Assembly (NCBI GenBank): GCA_963082975.1
Contig: OY720350.1
Location: 52,592,734 to 52,656,733, forward strand
DNA length: 64,000 nt
Direction of reading: 5' to 3'
Source of the DNA: Labia minor
Lineage: Eukaryota; Arthropoda; Insecta; Dermaptera; Spongiphoridae
Position 1 is the stretch's first letter. Every line of letters begins with the position of its first letter. The position numbers were made by a program, and so were the translations under genes. A model generated the notes under the pieces. The model had not been told where the DNA came from. It saw nothing but the letters and a program-made list of their open reading frames with translations, and searched no databases. Positions 29,221 to 44,379 of the stretch are shown piece after piece.

Positions 29221-30949
29221 TTTTATATTTATATTTAAAAAAGTAGCTTTTTCGCTAAAATCTTAATGAAAAATGTCGTTTTTTCTATGAAATCCACGAA
29301 AATAATTGAGATATCCATGTAATTTGAATTTATTCGAGTTTAGAATCAGAAATAAATAAGAATGATATATAATTCATAAATTTTATATTTTTATTTAAAA
29401 AAGTAGCTTTTTCGCTAAAATCTTAATGAAAAATGTCGTTTTTTCTATGAAATCCACGAAAATAATTGAGATATTGAAAAAATTTGAATTTATTCGAGTT
29501 TAGAATCAGAAATAAATAAGAATGATATATAATTCATAAATTTTATATTTTTATTTAAAAAAGTAGCTTTTTCGCTAAAATCTTAATGAAAAATGTCGTT
29601 TTTTCTATGAAATCCACGAAAATAATTGAGATATTGAAAAAATTTGAATTTATTCGAGTTTAGAATCAGAAATAAATAAGAATGATATATAATTCATAAA
29701 TTTTATATTTATATTTAAAAAAGTAGCTTTTTCGCTAAAATCTTAATGAAAAATGTCGTTTTTTCTATGAAATCCACGAAAATAATTGAGATATCCATGT
29801 AATTTGAATTTATTCGAGTTTAGAATCAGAAATAAATAAGAATGATATATAATTCATAAATTTTATATTTTTATTTAAAAAAGTAGCTTTTTCGCTAAAA
29901 TCTTAATGAAAAATGTCGTTTTTTCTATGAAATCCACGAAAATAATTGAGATATTGAAAAAATTTGAATTTATTCGAGTTTAGAATCAGAAATAAATAAG
30001 AATGATATATAATTCATAAATTTTATATTTTTATTTAAAAAAGTAGCTTTTTCGCTAAAATCTTAATGAAAAATGTCGTTTTTTCTATGAAATCCACGAA
30101 AATAATTGAGGTATCAATGAAATTTGAATTTATTCGAGTTTAGAACCAGAAATAAATAAGAATGATATATAATTAATAAATTTTATATTTATATTTAAAA
30201 AATTAGCTTTTTCGCTAAAATCTTAATGAAAAATGTCGTTTTTTCTATGAAATCCACGAAAATAATTGAGATATCAATGAAATTTGAATTTATTCGAGTT
30301 TAGAATCAGAAATAAATAAGAATGATATATAATTCATAAATTTTATATTTTTATTTAAAAAAGTAGCTTTTTCGCTAAAATCTTAATGAAAAATGTCGTT
30401 TTTTCTATGAAATCCACGAAAATAATTGAGATATTGAAAAAATTTGAATTTATTCGAGTTTAGAATCAGAAATAAATAAGAATGATATATAATTCATAAA
30501 TTTTATATTTTTATTTAAAAAAGTAGCTTTTTCGCTAAAATCTTAATGAAAAATGTCGTTTTTTCTATGAAATCCACGAAAATAATTGAGATATCAATGA
30601 AATTTGAATTTATTCGAGTTTAGAATCAGAAATAAATAAGAATGATATATAATTCATAAATTTTATATTTTTATTTAAAAAAGTAGCTTTTTCGCTAAAA
30701 TCTTAATGAAAAATGTCGTTTTTTGTATTAAATCCACGAAAATAATTGAGATATCAATGAAACTTGAATTTATTCGAGTTTAGAATCAGAAATAAATAAG
30801 AATGATATATAATTCATAAATTTTATATTTTTATTTAAAAAAGTAGCTTTTTCGCTAAAATCTTAATGAAAAATGTCATTTTTTCTATGAAATCCATGAA
30901 AATAATTGAGATATCAATGAAATTTGAATTTATTCGAGTTTGGAATCAG

Positions 30950-33900
30950 AAATAAATAAGAATGATATATAATTCATAAATTTTATATTTTTATTTAAAA
31001 AAGTAGCTTTTTCGCTAAAATCTTAATGAAAAATGTCGTTTTTTCTATGAAATCCACGAAAATAATTGAGATATCAATGAAATTTGAATTTATTCGAGTT
31101 TAGAATCAGAAATAAATAAGAATGATATATAATTCATAAATTATATATTTTTATTTAAAAAAGTAGCTTTTTCGCTAAAATCTTAATGAAAAATGTCGTT
31201 TTTTGTATTAAATCCACGAAAATAATTGAGATATCAATGAAACTTGAATTTATTCGAGTTTAGAATCTGAAATAAATAAGAATAATATATAATTCATAAA
31301 TTTTATATATTTATTTAAAAAAGTAGCTTTTTCGCTAAAATCTTAATGAAAAATGTCGTTTTTTCTATGAAATCCACGAAAATAATTGAGATATCAATGA
31401 AATTTGAATTTATTCGAGTTTAGAATCAGAAATAAATAAGAATGATATATAATTCATAAATTTTATATTTTTATTTAAAAAAGTAGCTTTTTCGCTAAAA
31501 TCTTAATGAAAAATGTCGTTTTTTCTATGAAATCCACGAAAATAATTGAGATATTGAAAAAATTTGAATTTATTCGAGTTTAGAATCAGAAATAAATAAG
31601 AATGATATATAATTCATAAATTTTATATTTTTATTTAAAAAAGTAGCTTTTTCGCTAAAATCTTAATGAAAAATGTCGTTTTTTGTATTAAATCCACGAA
31701 AATAATTGAGATATCAATGAAACTTGAATTTATTCGAGTTTAGAATCAGAAATAAATAAGAATGATATATAATTCATAAATTTTATATTTTTATTTAAAA
31801 AAGTAGCTTTTTCGCTAAAATCTTAATGAAAAATGTCGTTTTTTCTATGAAATCCACGAAAATAATTGAGATATTGAAAAAATTTGAATTTATTCGAGTT
31901 TAGAATCAGAAATAAATAAGAATGATATATAATTCATAAATTTTATATTTTTATTTAAAAAAGTAGCTTTTTCGCTAAAATCTTAATGAAAAATGTCGTT
32001 TTTTCTATGAAATCCACGAAAATAATTGAGATATCAATGAAATTTGAATTTATTCGAGTTTAGAATCAGAAATAAATAAGAATGATATATAATTCATAAA
32101 TTATATATTTTTATTTAAAAAAGTAGCTTTTTCGCTAAAATCTTAATGAAAAATGTCGTTTTTTGTATTAAATCCACGAAAATAATTGAGATATCAATGA
32201 AACTTGAATTTATTCGAGTTTAGAATCTGAAATAAATAAGAATAATATATAATTCATAAATTTTATATATTTATTTAAAAAAGTAGCTTTTTCGCTAAAA
32301 TCTTAATGAAAAATGTCGTTTTTTCTATGAAATCCACGAAAATAATTGAGATATCAATGAAATTTGAATTTATTCGAGTTTAGAATCAGAAATAAATAAG
32401 AATGATATATAATTCATAAATTTTATATTTTTATTTAAAAAAGTAGCTTTTTCGCTAAAATCTTAATGAAAAATGTCGTTTTTTCTATGAAATCCACGAA
32501 AATAATTGAGATATTGAAAAAATTTGAATTTATTCGAGTTTAGAATCAGAAATAAATAAGAATGATATATAATTCATAAATTTTATATTTTTATTTAAAA
32601 AAGTAGCTTTTTCGCTAAAATCTTAATGAAAAATGTCGTTTTTTGTATTAAATCCACGAAAATAATTGAGATATCAATGAAACTTGAATTTATTCGAGTT
32701 TAGAATCAGAAATAAATAAGAATGATATATAATTCATAAATTTTATATTTTTATTTAAAAAAGTAGCTTTTTCGCTAAAATCTTAATGAAAAATGTCGTT
32801 TTTTCTATGAAATCCACGAAAATAATTGAGATATTGAAAAAATTTGAATTTATTCGAGTTTAGAATCAGAAATAAATAAGAATGATATATAATTCATAAA
32901 TTTTATATTTTTATTTAAAAAAGTAGCTTTTTCGCTAAAATCTTAATGAAAAATGTCGTTTTTTCTATGAAATCCACGAAAATAATTGAGATATCAATGA
33001 AATTTGAATTTATTCGAGTTTAGAATCAGAAATAAATAAGAATGATATATAATTCATAAATTATATATTTTTATTTAAAAAAGTAGCTTTTTCGCTAAAA
33101 TCTTAATGAAAAATGTCGTTTTTTGTATTAAATCCACGAAAATAATTGAGATATCAATGAAACTTGAATTTATTCGAGTTTAGAATCTGAAATAAATAAG
33201 AATAATATATAATTCATAAATTTTATATATTTATTTAAAAAAGTAGCTTTTTCGCTAAAATCTTAATGAAAAATGTCGTTTTTTCTATGAAATCCACGAA
33301 AATAATTGAGATATCAATGAAATTTGAATTTATTCGAGTTTAGAATCAGAAATAAATAAGAATGATATATAATTCATAAATTTTATATTTTTATTTAAAA
33401 AAGTAGCTTTTTCGCTAAAATCTTAATGAAAAATGTCGTTTTTTCTATGAAATCCACGAAAATAATTGAGATATTGAAAAAATTTGAATTTATTCGAGTT
33501 TAGAATCAGAAATAAATAAGAATGATATATAATTCATAAATTTTATATTTTTATTTAAAAAAGTAGCTTTTTCGCTAAAATCTTAATGAAAAATGTCGTT
33601 TTTTGTATTAAATCCACGAAAATAATTGAGATATCAATGAAACTTGAATTTATTCGAGTTTAGAATCAGAAATAAATAAGAATGATATATAATTCATAAA
33701 TTTTATATTTTTATTTAAAAAAGTAGCTTTTTCGCTAAAATCTTAATGAAAAATGTCGTTTTTTCTATGAAATCCACGAAAATAATTGAGATATTGAAAA
33801 AATTTGAATTTATTCGAGTTTAGAATCAGAAATAAATAAGAATGATATATAATTCATAAATTTTATATTTTTATTTAAAAAAGTAGCTTTTTCGCTAAAA

Positions 33901-33950
33901 TCTTAATGAAAAATGTCGTTTTTTCTATGAAATCCACGAAAATAATTGAG
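30950..33950 (+). repeat. 6-monomer (960 bp) higher-order repeat, about 3.1 copies
   Basis: The 960-bp unit repeats almost perfectly. ATTATATATTT lies at 31140, 32100 and 33060; AATCTGAAA at 31264, 32224 and 33184; the second TTGTATTAA at 31683, 32643 and 33603. Line by line, 31141-32100 and 32101-33060 look identical. The third unit departs near 33950, where the cassette changes. This is the cleanest recent amplification in the window. Confidence 0.92.
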
Positions 33951-36900
33951 ATATTGAAAAAATTTGAATTTATTCGAGTTTAGAATCAGAAATAAATAAG
34001 AATGATATATAATTCATAAATTTTATATTTATATTTAAAAAAGTAGCTTTTTCGCTAAAATCTTAATGAAAAATGTCGTTTTTTCTATGAAATCCACGAA
34101 AATAATTGAGATATCCATGTAATTTGAATTTATTCGAGTTTAGAATCAGAAATAAATAAGAATGATATATAATTCATAAATTTTATATTTTTATTTAAAA
34201 AAGTAGCTTTTTCGCTAAAATCTTAATGAAAAATGTCGTTTTTTCTATGAAATCCACGAAAATAATTGAGATATTGAAAAAATTTGAATTTATTCGAGTT
34301 TAGAATCAGAAATAAATAAGAATGATATATAATTCATAAATTTTATATTTTTATTTAAAAAAGTAGCTTTTTCGCTAAAATCTTAATGAAAAATGTCGTT
34401 TTTTCTATGAAATCCACGAAAATAATTGAGATATTGAAAAAATTTGAATTTATTCGAGTTTAGAATCAGAAATAAATAAGAATGATATATAATTCATAAA
34501 TTTTATATTTATATTTAAAAAAGTAGCTTTTTCGCTAAAATCTTAATGAAAAATGTCGTTTTTTCTATGAAATCCACGAAAATAATTGAGATATCCATGT
34601 AATTTGAATTTATTCGAGTTTAGAATCAGAAATAAATAAGAATGATATATAATTCATAAATTTTATATTTTTATTTAAAAAAGTAGCTTTTTCGCTAAAA
34701 TCTTAATGAAAAATGTCGTTTTTTCTATGAAATCCACGAAAATAATTGAGATATTGAAAAAATTTGAATTTATTCGAGTTTAGAATCAGAAATAAATAAG
34801 AATGATATATAATTCATAAATTTTATATTTTTATTTAAAAAAGTAGCTTTTTCGCTAAAATCTTAATGAAAAATGTCGTTTTTTCTATGAAATCCACGAA
34901 AATAATTGAGGTATCAATGAAATTTGAATTTATTCGAGTTTAGAACCAGAAATAAATAAGAATGATATATAATTAATAAATTTTATATTTATATTTAAAA
35001 AATTAGCTTTTTCGCTAAAATCTTAATGAAAAATGTCGTTTTTTCTATGAAATCCACGAAAATAATTGAGATATCAATGAAATTTGAATTTATTCGAGTT
35101 TAGAATCAGAAATAAATAAGAATGATATATAATTCATAAATTTTATATTTTTATTTAAAAAAGTAGCTTTTTCGCTAAAATCTTAATGAAAAATGTCGTT
35201 TTTTCTATGAAATCCACGAAAATAATTGAGATATTGAAAAAATTTGAATTTATTCGAGTTTAGAATCAGAAATAAATAAGAATGATATATAATTCATAAA
35301 TTTTATATTTTTATTTAAAAAAGTAGCTTTTTCGCTAAAATCTTAATGAAAAATGTCGTTTTTTCTATGAAATCCACGAAAATAATTGAGATATCAATGA
35401 AATTTGAATTTATTCGAGTTTAGAATCAGAAATAAATAAGAATGATATATAATTCATAAATTTTATATTTTTATTTAAAAAAGTAGCTTTTTCGCTAAAA
35501 TCTTAATGAAAAATGTCGTTTTTTCTATGAAATCCACGAAAATAATTGAGATATTGAAAAAATTTGAATTTATTCGAGTTTAGAATCAGAAATAAATAAG
35601 AATGATATATAATTCATAAATTTTATATTTTTATTTAAAAAAGTAGCTTTTTCGCTAAAATCTTAATGAAAAATGTCGTTTTTTCTATGAAATCCACGAA
35701 AATAATTGAGATATTGAAAAAATTTGAATTTATTCGAGTTTAGAATCAGAAATAAATAAGAATGATATATAATTCATAAATTTTATATTTTTATTTAAAA
35801 AAGTAGCTTTTTCGCTAAAATCTTAATGAAAAATGTCGTTTTTTCTATGAAATCCACGAAAATAATTGAGATATTGAAAAAATTAAAATTTATTCGAGTT
35901 TAAAATCAGAAATAAATAAGAATGATATATAATTCATAAATTTTATATTTTTATTTAAAAAAGTAGCTTTTTCGCTAAAATCTTTATGAAAAATGTCGTT
36001 TTTTCTATGAAATCCACGAAAATAATTGAGATATCCATGTAATTTGAATTTATTCGAGTTTAGAATCAGAAATAAATAAGAATGATATATAATTCATAAA
36101 TTTTATATTTTTATTTAAAAAAGTAGCTTTTTCGCTAAAATCTTAATGAAAAATGTCGTTTTTTCTATGAAATCCACGAAAATAATTGAGATATCAATGA
36201 AATTTGAATTTATTCGAGTTTAGAATCAGAAATAAATAAGAATGATATATAATTCATAAATTTTATATTTTTATTTAAAAAAGTAGCTTTTTCGCTAAAA
36301 TCTTAATGAAAAATGTCGTTTTTTCTATGAAATCCACGAAAATAATTGAGATATTGAAAAAATTTGAATTTATTCGAGTTTAGAATCAGAAATAAATAAG
36401 AATGATATATAATTCATAAATTTTATATTTATATTTAAAAAAGTAGCTTTTTCGCTAAAATCTTAATGAAAAATGTCGTTTTTTCTATGAAATCCACGAA
36501 AATAATTGAGATATCCATGTAATTTGAATTTATTCGAGTTTAGAATCAGAAATAAATAAGAATGATATATAATTCATAAATTTTATATTTTTATTTAAAA
36601 AAGTAGCTTTTTCGCTAAAATCTTAATGAAAAATGTCGTTTTTTCTATGAAATCCACGAAAATAATTGAGATATTGAAAAAATTTGAATTTATTCGAGTT
36701 TAGAATCAGAAATAAATAAGAATGATATATAATTCATAAATTTTATATTTTTATTTAAAAAAGTAGCTTTTTCGCTAAAATCTTAATGAAAAATGTCGTT
36801 TTTTCTATGAAATCCACGAAAATAATTGAGGTATCAATGAAATTTGAATTTATTCGAGTTTAGAACCAGAAATAAATAAGAATGATATATAATTAATAAA

Positions 36901-37500
36901 TTTTATATTTATATTTAAAAAATTAGCTTTTTCGCTAAAATCTTAATGAAAAATGTCGTTTTTTCTATGAAATCCACGAAAATAATTGAGATATCAATGA
37001 AATTTGAATTTATTCGAGTTTAGAATCAGAAATAAATAAGAATGATATATAATTCATAAATTTTATATTTTTATTTAAAAAAGTAGCTTTTTCGCTAAAA
37101 TCTTAATGAAAAATGTCGTTTTTTCTATGAAATCCACGAAAATAATTGAGATATTGAAAAAATTTGAATTTATTCGAGTTTAGAATCAGAAATAAATAAG
37201 AATGATATATAATTCATAAATTTTATATTTTTATTTAAAAAAGTAGCTTTTTCGCTAAAATCTTAATGAAAAATGTCGTTTTTTCTATGAAATCCACGAA
37301 AATAATTGAGATATCAATGAAATTTGAATTTATTCGAGTTTAGAATCAGAAATAAATAAGAATGATATATAATTCATAAATTTTATATTTTTATTTAAAA
37401 AAGTAGCTTTTTCGCTAAAATCTTAATGAAAAATGTCGTTTTTTCTATGAAATCCACGAAAATAATTGAGATATTGAAAAAATTTGAATTTATTCGAGTT
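32875..37500 (+). repeat. 37-monomer (5920 bp) higher-order duplication, left copy
   Basis: Matches about 38795-43420 at a constant offset of 5920 bp. Paired markers: 33061/38981, 33181/39101, 33601/39521, 34021/39941, 34501/40421, 34909/40829, 35901/41821 (TAAAATC), 35981/41901 (TCTTTATG) and 36829/42749. One cassette differs inside it (36191 ATCAATGA against 42111 ATTGAAAA). A shorter part also matches about 28900-30720 at an offset of 4800 bp. Confidence 0.9.
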
Positions 37501-38794
37501 TAGAATCAGAAATAAATAAGAATGATATATAATTCATAAATTTTATATTTATATTTAAAAAAGTAGCTTTTTCGCTAAAATCTTAATGAAAAATGTCGTT
37601 TTTTCTATGAAATCCACGAAAATAATTGAGATATCCATGTAATTTGAATTTATTCGAGTTTAGAATCAGAAATAAATAAGAATGATATATAATTCATAAA
37701 TTTTATATTTTTATTTAAAAAAGTAGCTTTTTCGCTAAAATCTTAATGAAAAATGTCGTTTTTTCTATGAAATCCACGAAAATAATTGAGATATTGAAAA
37801 AATTTGAATTTATTCGAGTTTAGAATCAGAAATAAATAAGAATGATATATAATTCATAAATTTTATATTTTTATTTAAAAAAGTAGCTTTTTCGCTAAAA
37901 TCTTAATGAAAAATGTCGTTTTTTCTATGAAATCCACGAAAATAATTGAGGTATCAATGAAATTTGAATTTATTCGAGTTTAGAACCAGAAATAAATAAG
38001 AATGATATATAATTAATAAATTTTATATTTATATTTAAAAAATTAGCTTTTTCGCTAAAATCTTAATGAAAAATGTCGTTTTTTCTATGAAATCCACGAA
38101 AATAATTGAGATATCAATGAAATTTGAATTTATTCGAGTTTAGAATCAGAAATAAATAAGAATGATATATAATTCATAAATTTTATATTTTTATTTAAAA
38201 AAGTAGCTTTTTCGCTAAAATCTTAATGAAAAATGTCGTTTTTTCTATGAAATCCACGAAAATAATTGAGATATTGAAAAAATTTGAATTTATTCGAGTT
38301 TAGAATCAGAAATAAATAAGAATGATATATAATTCATAAATTTTATATTTTTATTTAAAAAAGTAGCTTTTTCGCTAAAATCTTAATGAAAAATGTCGTT
38401 TTTTCTATGAAATCCACGAAAATAATTGAGATATCAATGAAATTTGAATTTATTCGAGTTTAGAATCAGAAATAAATAAGAATGATATATAATTCATAAA
38501 TTTTATATTTTTATTTAAAAAAGTAGCTTTTTCGCTAAAATCTTAATGAAAAATGTCGTTTTTTGTATTAAATCCACGAAAATAATTGAGATATCAATGA
38601 AACTTGAATTTATTCGAGTTTAGAATCAGAAATAAATAAGAATGATATATAATTCATAAATTTTATATTTTTATTTAAAAAAGTAGCTTTTTCGCTAAAA
38701 TCTTAATGAAAAATGTCATTTTTTCTATGAAATCCATGAAAATAATTGAGATATCAATGAAATTTGAATTTATTCGAGTTTGGAATCAGAAATA

Positions 38795-41700
38795 AATAAG
38801 AATGATATATAATTCATAAATTTTATATTTTTATTTAAAAAAGTAGCTTTTTCGCTAAAATCTTAATGAAAAATGTCGTTTTTTCTATGAAATCCACGAA
38901 AATAATTGAGATATCAATGAAATTTGAATTTATTCGAGTTTAGAATCAGAAATAAATAAGAATGATATATAATTCATAAATTATATATTTTTATTTAAAA
39001 AAGTAGCTTTTTCGCTAAAATCTTAATGAAAAATGTCGTTTTTTGTATTAAATCCACGAAAATAATTGAGATATCAATGAAACTTGAATTTATTCGAGTT
39101 TAGAATCTGAAATAAATAAGAATAATATATAATTCATAAATTTTATATATTTATTTAAAAAAGTAGCTTTTTCGCTAAAATCTTAATGAAAAATGTCGTT
39201 TTTTCTATGAAATCCACGAAAATAATTGAGATATCAATGAAATTTGAATTTATTCGAGTTTAGAATCAGAAATAAATAAGAATGATATATAATTCATAAA
39301 TTTTATATTTTTATTTAAAAAAGTAGCTTTTTCGCTAAAATCTTAATGAAAAATGTCGTTTTTTCTATGAAATCCACGAAAATAATTGAGATATTGAAAA
39401 AATTTGAATTTATTCGAGTTTAGAATCAGAAATAAATAAGAATGATATATAATTCATAAATTTTATATTTTTATTTAAAAAAGTAGCTTTTTCGCTAAAA
39501 TCTTAATGAAAAATGTCGTTTTTTGTATTAAATCCACGAAAATAATTGAGATATCAATGAAACTTGAATTTATTCGAGTTTAGAATCAGAAATAAATAAG
39601 AATGATATATAATTCATAAATTTTATATTTTTATTTAAAAAAGTAGCTTTTTCGCTAAAATCTTAATGAAAAATGTCGTTTTTTCTATGAAATCCACGAA
39701 AATAATTGAGATATTGAAAAAATTTGAATTTATTCGAGTTTAGAATCAGAAATAAATAAGAATGATATATAATTCATAAATTTTATATTTTTATTTAAAA
39801 AAGTAGCTTTTTCGCTAAAATCTTAATGAAAAATGTCGTTTTTTCTATGAAATCCACGAAAATAATTGAGATATTGAAAAAATTTGAATTTATTCGAGTT
39901 TAGAATCAGAAATAAATAAGAATGATATATAATTCATAAATTTTATATTTATATTTAAAAAAGTAGCTTTTTCGCTAAAATCTTAATGAAAAATGTCGTT
40001 TTTTCTATGAAATCCACGAAAATAATTGAGATATCCATGTAATTTGAATTTATTCGAGTTTAGAATCAGAAATAAATAAGAATGATATATAATTCATAAA
40101 TTTTATATTTTTATTTAAAAAAGTAGCTTTTTCGCTAAAATCTTAATGAAAAATGTCGTTTTTTCTATGAAATCCACGAAAATAATTGAGATATTGAAAA
40201 AATTTGAATTTATTCGAGTTTAGAATCAGAAATAAATAAGAATGATATATAATTCATAAATTTTATATTTTTATTTAAAAAAGTAGCTTTTTCGCTAAAA
40301 TCTTAATGAAAAATGTCGTTTTTTCTATGAAATCCACGAAAATAATTGAGATATTGAAAAAATTTGAATTTATTCGAGTTTAGAATCAGAAATAAATAAG
40401 AATGATATATAATTCATAAATTTTATATTTATATTTAAAAAAGTAGCTTTTTCGCTAAAATCTTAATGAAAAATGTCGTTTTTTCTATGAAATCCACGAA
40501 AATAATTGAGATATCCATGTAATTTGAATTTATTCGAGTTTAGAATCAGAAATAAATAAGAATGATATATAATTCATAAATTTTATATTTTTATTTAAAA
40601 AAGTAGCTTTTTCGCTAAAATCTTAATGAAAAATGTCGTTTTTTCTATGAAATCCACGAAAATAATTGAGATATTGAAAAAATTTGAATTTATTCGAGTT
40701 TAGAATCAGAAATAAATAAGAATGATATATAATTCATAAATTTTATATTTTTATTTAAAAAAGTAGCTTTTTCGCTAAAATCTTAATGAAAAATGTCGTT
40801 TTTTCTATGAAATCCACGAAAATAATTGAGGTATCAATGAAATTTGAATTTATTCGAGTTTAGAACCAGAAATAAATAAGAATGATATATAATTAATAAA
40901 TTTTATATTTATATTTAAAAAATTAGCTTTTTCGCTAAAATCTTAATGAAAAATGTCGTTTTTTCTATGAAATCCACGAAAATAATTGAGATATCAATGA
41001 AATTTGAATTTATTCGAGTTTAGAATCAGAAATAAATAAGAATGATATATAATTCATAAATTTTATATTTTTATTTAAAAAAGTAGCTTTTTCGCTAAAA
41101 TCTTAATGAAAAATGTCGTTTTTTCTATGAAATCCACGAAAATAATTGAGATATTGAAAAAATTTGAATTTATTCGAGTTTAGAATCAGAAATAAATAAG
41201 AATGATATATAATTCATAAATTTTATATTTTTATTTAAAAAAGTAGCTTTTTCGCTAAAATCTTAATGAAAAATGTCGTTTTTTCTATGAAATCCACGAA
41301 AATAATTGAGATATCAATGAAATTTGAATTTATTCGAGTTTAGAATCAGAAATAAATAAGAATGATATATAATTCATAAATTTTATATTTTTATTTAAAA
41401 AAGTAGCTTTTTCGCTAAAATCTTAATGAAAAATGTCGTTTTTTCTATGAAATCCACGAAAATAATTGAGATATTGAAAAAATTTGAATTTATTCGAGTT
41501 TAGAATCAGAAATAAATAAGAATGATATATAATTCATAAATTTTATATTTTTATTTAAAAAAGTAGCTTTTTCGCTAAAATCTTAATGAAAAATGTCGTT
41601 TTTTCTATGAAATCCACGAAAATAATTGAGATATTGAAAAAATTTGAATTTATTCGAGTTTAGAATCAGAAATAAATAAGAATGATATATAATTCATAAA

Positions 41701-43420
41701 TTTTATATTTTTATTTAAAAAAGTAGCTTTTTCGCTAAAATCTTAATGAAAAATGTCGTTTTTTCTATGAAATCCACGAAAATAATTGAGATATTGAAAA
41801 AATTAAAATTTATTCGAGTTTAAAATCAGAAATAAATAAGAATGATATATAATTCATAAATTTTATATTTTTATTTAAAAAAGTAGCTTTTTCGCTAAAA
41901 TCTTTATGAAAAATGTCGTTTTTTCTATGAAATCCACGAAAATAATTGAGATATCCATGTAATTTGAATTTATTCGAGTTTAGAATCAGAAATAAATAAG
42001 AATGATATATAATTCATAAATTTTATATTTTTATTTAAAAAAGTAGCTTTTTCGCTAAAATCTTAATGAAAAATGTCGTTTTTTCTATGAAATCCACGAA
42101 AATAATTGAGATATTGAAAAAATTTGAATTTATTCGAGTTTAGAATCAGAAATAAATAAGAATGATATATAATTCATAAATTTTATATTTTTATTTAAAA
42201 AAGTAGCTTTTTCGCTAAAATCTTAATGAAAAATGTCGTTTTTTCTATGAAATCCACGAAAATAATTGAGATATTGAAAAAATTTGAATTTATTCGAGTT
42301 TAGAATCAGAAATAAATAAGAATGATATATAATTCATAAATTTTATATTTATATTTAAAAAAGTAGCTTTTTCGCTAAAATCTTAATGAAAAATGTCGTT
42401 TTTTCTATGAAATCCACGAAAATAATTGAGATATCCATGTAATTTGAATTTATTCGAGTTTAGAATCAGAAATAAATAAGAATGATATATAATTCATAAA
42501 TTTTATATTTTTATTTAAAAAAGTAGCTTTTTCGCTAAAATCTTAATGAAAAATGTCGTTTTTTCTATGAAATCCACGAAAATAATTGAGATATTGAAAA
42601 AATTTGAATTTATTCGAGTTTAGAATCAGAAATAAATAAGAATGATATATAATTCATAAATTTTATATTTTTATTTAAAAAAGTAGCTTTTTCGCTAAAA
42701 TCTTAATGAAAAATGTCGTTTTTTCTATGAAATCCACGAAAATAATTGAGGTATCAATGAAATTTGAATTTATTCGAGTTTAGAACCAGAAATAAATAAG
42801 AATGATATATAATTAATAAATTTTATATTTATATTTAAAAAATTAGCTTTTTCGCTAAAATCTTAATGAAAAATGTCGTTTTTTCTATGAAATCCACGAA
42901 AATAATTGAGATATCAATGAAATTTGAATTTATTCGAGTTTAGAATCAGAAATAAATAAGAATGATATATAATTCATAAATTTTATATTTTTATTTAAAA
43001 AAGTAGCTTTTTCGCTAAAATCTTAATGAAAAATGTCGTTTTTTCTATGAAATCCACGAAAATAATTGAGATATTGAAAAAATTTGAATTTATTCGAGTT
43101 TAGAATCAGAAATAAATAAGAATGATATATAATTCATAAATTTTATATTTTTATTTAAAAAAGTAGCTTTTTCGCTAAAATCTTAATGAAAAATGTCGTT
43201 TTTTCTATGAAATCCACGAAAATAATTGAGATATCAATGAAATTTGAATTTATTCGAGTTTAGAATCAGAAATAAATAAGAATGATATATAATTCATAAA
43301 TTTTATATTTTTATTTAAAAAAGTAGCTTTTTCGCTAAAATCTTAATGAAAAATGTCGTTTTTTCTATGAAATCCACGAAAATAATTGAGATATTGAAAA
43401 AATTTGAATTTATTCGAGTT
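38795..43420 (+). repeat. 37-monomer (5920 bp) higher-order duplication, right copy
   Basis: Partner of about 32875-37500. The copies diverge on the left near 38781, where this copy has TGGAATC and its partner TAGAATC. On the right they diverge near 43471, where this copy has TTATTTAAAA and its partner ATATTTAAAA. Constant spacing across 4.6 kb means no net indel since duplication. Confidence 0.9.
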
Positions 43421-44379
43421 TAGAATCAGAAATAAATAAGAATGATATATAATTCATAAATTTTATATTTTTATTTAAAAAAGTAGCTTTTTCGCTAAAA
43501 TCTTAATGAAAAATGTCGTTTTTTCTATGAAATCCACGAAAATAATTGAGATATTGAAAAAATTTGAATTTATTCGAGTTTAGAATCAGAAATAAATAAG
43601 AATGATATATAATTCATAAATTTTATATTTTTATTTAAAAAAGTAGCTTTTTCGCTAAAATCTTAATGAAAAATGTCGTTTTTTCTATGAAATCCACGAA
43701 AATAATTGAGATATTGAAAAAATTAAAATTTATTCGAGTTTAAAATCAGAAATAAATAAGAATGATATATAATTCATAAATTTTATATTTTTATTTAAAA
43801 AAGTAGCTTTTTCGCTAAAATCTTAATGAAAAATGTCGTTTTTTCTATGAAATCCACGAAAATAATTGAGGTATCAATGAAATTTGAATTTATTCGAGTT
43901 TAGAACCAGAAATAAATAAGAATGATATATAATTAATAAATTTTATATTTATATTTAAAAAATTAGCTTTTTCGCTAAAATCTTAATGAAAAATGTCGTT
44001 TTTTCTATGAAATCCACGAAAATAATTGAGATATCAATGAAATTTGAATTTATTCGAGTTTAGAATCAGAAATAAATAAGAATGATATATAATTCATAAA
44101 TTTTATATTTTTATTTAAAAAAGTAGCTTTTTCGCTAAAATCTTAATGAAAAATGTCGTTTTTTCTATGAAATCCACGAAAATAATTGAGATATTGAAAA
44201 AATTTGAATTTATTCGAGTTTAGAATCAGAAATAAATAAGAATGATATATAATTCATAAATTTTATATTTTTATTTAAAAAAGTAGCTTTTTCGCTAAAA
44301 TCTTAATGAAAAATGTCGTTTTTTCTATGAAATCCACGAAAATAATTGAGATATCAATGAAATTTGAATTTATTCGAGT

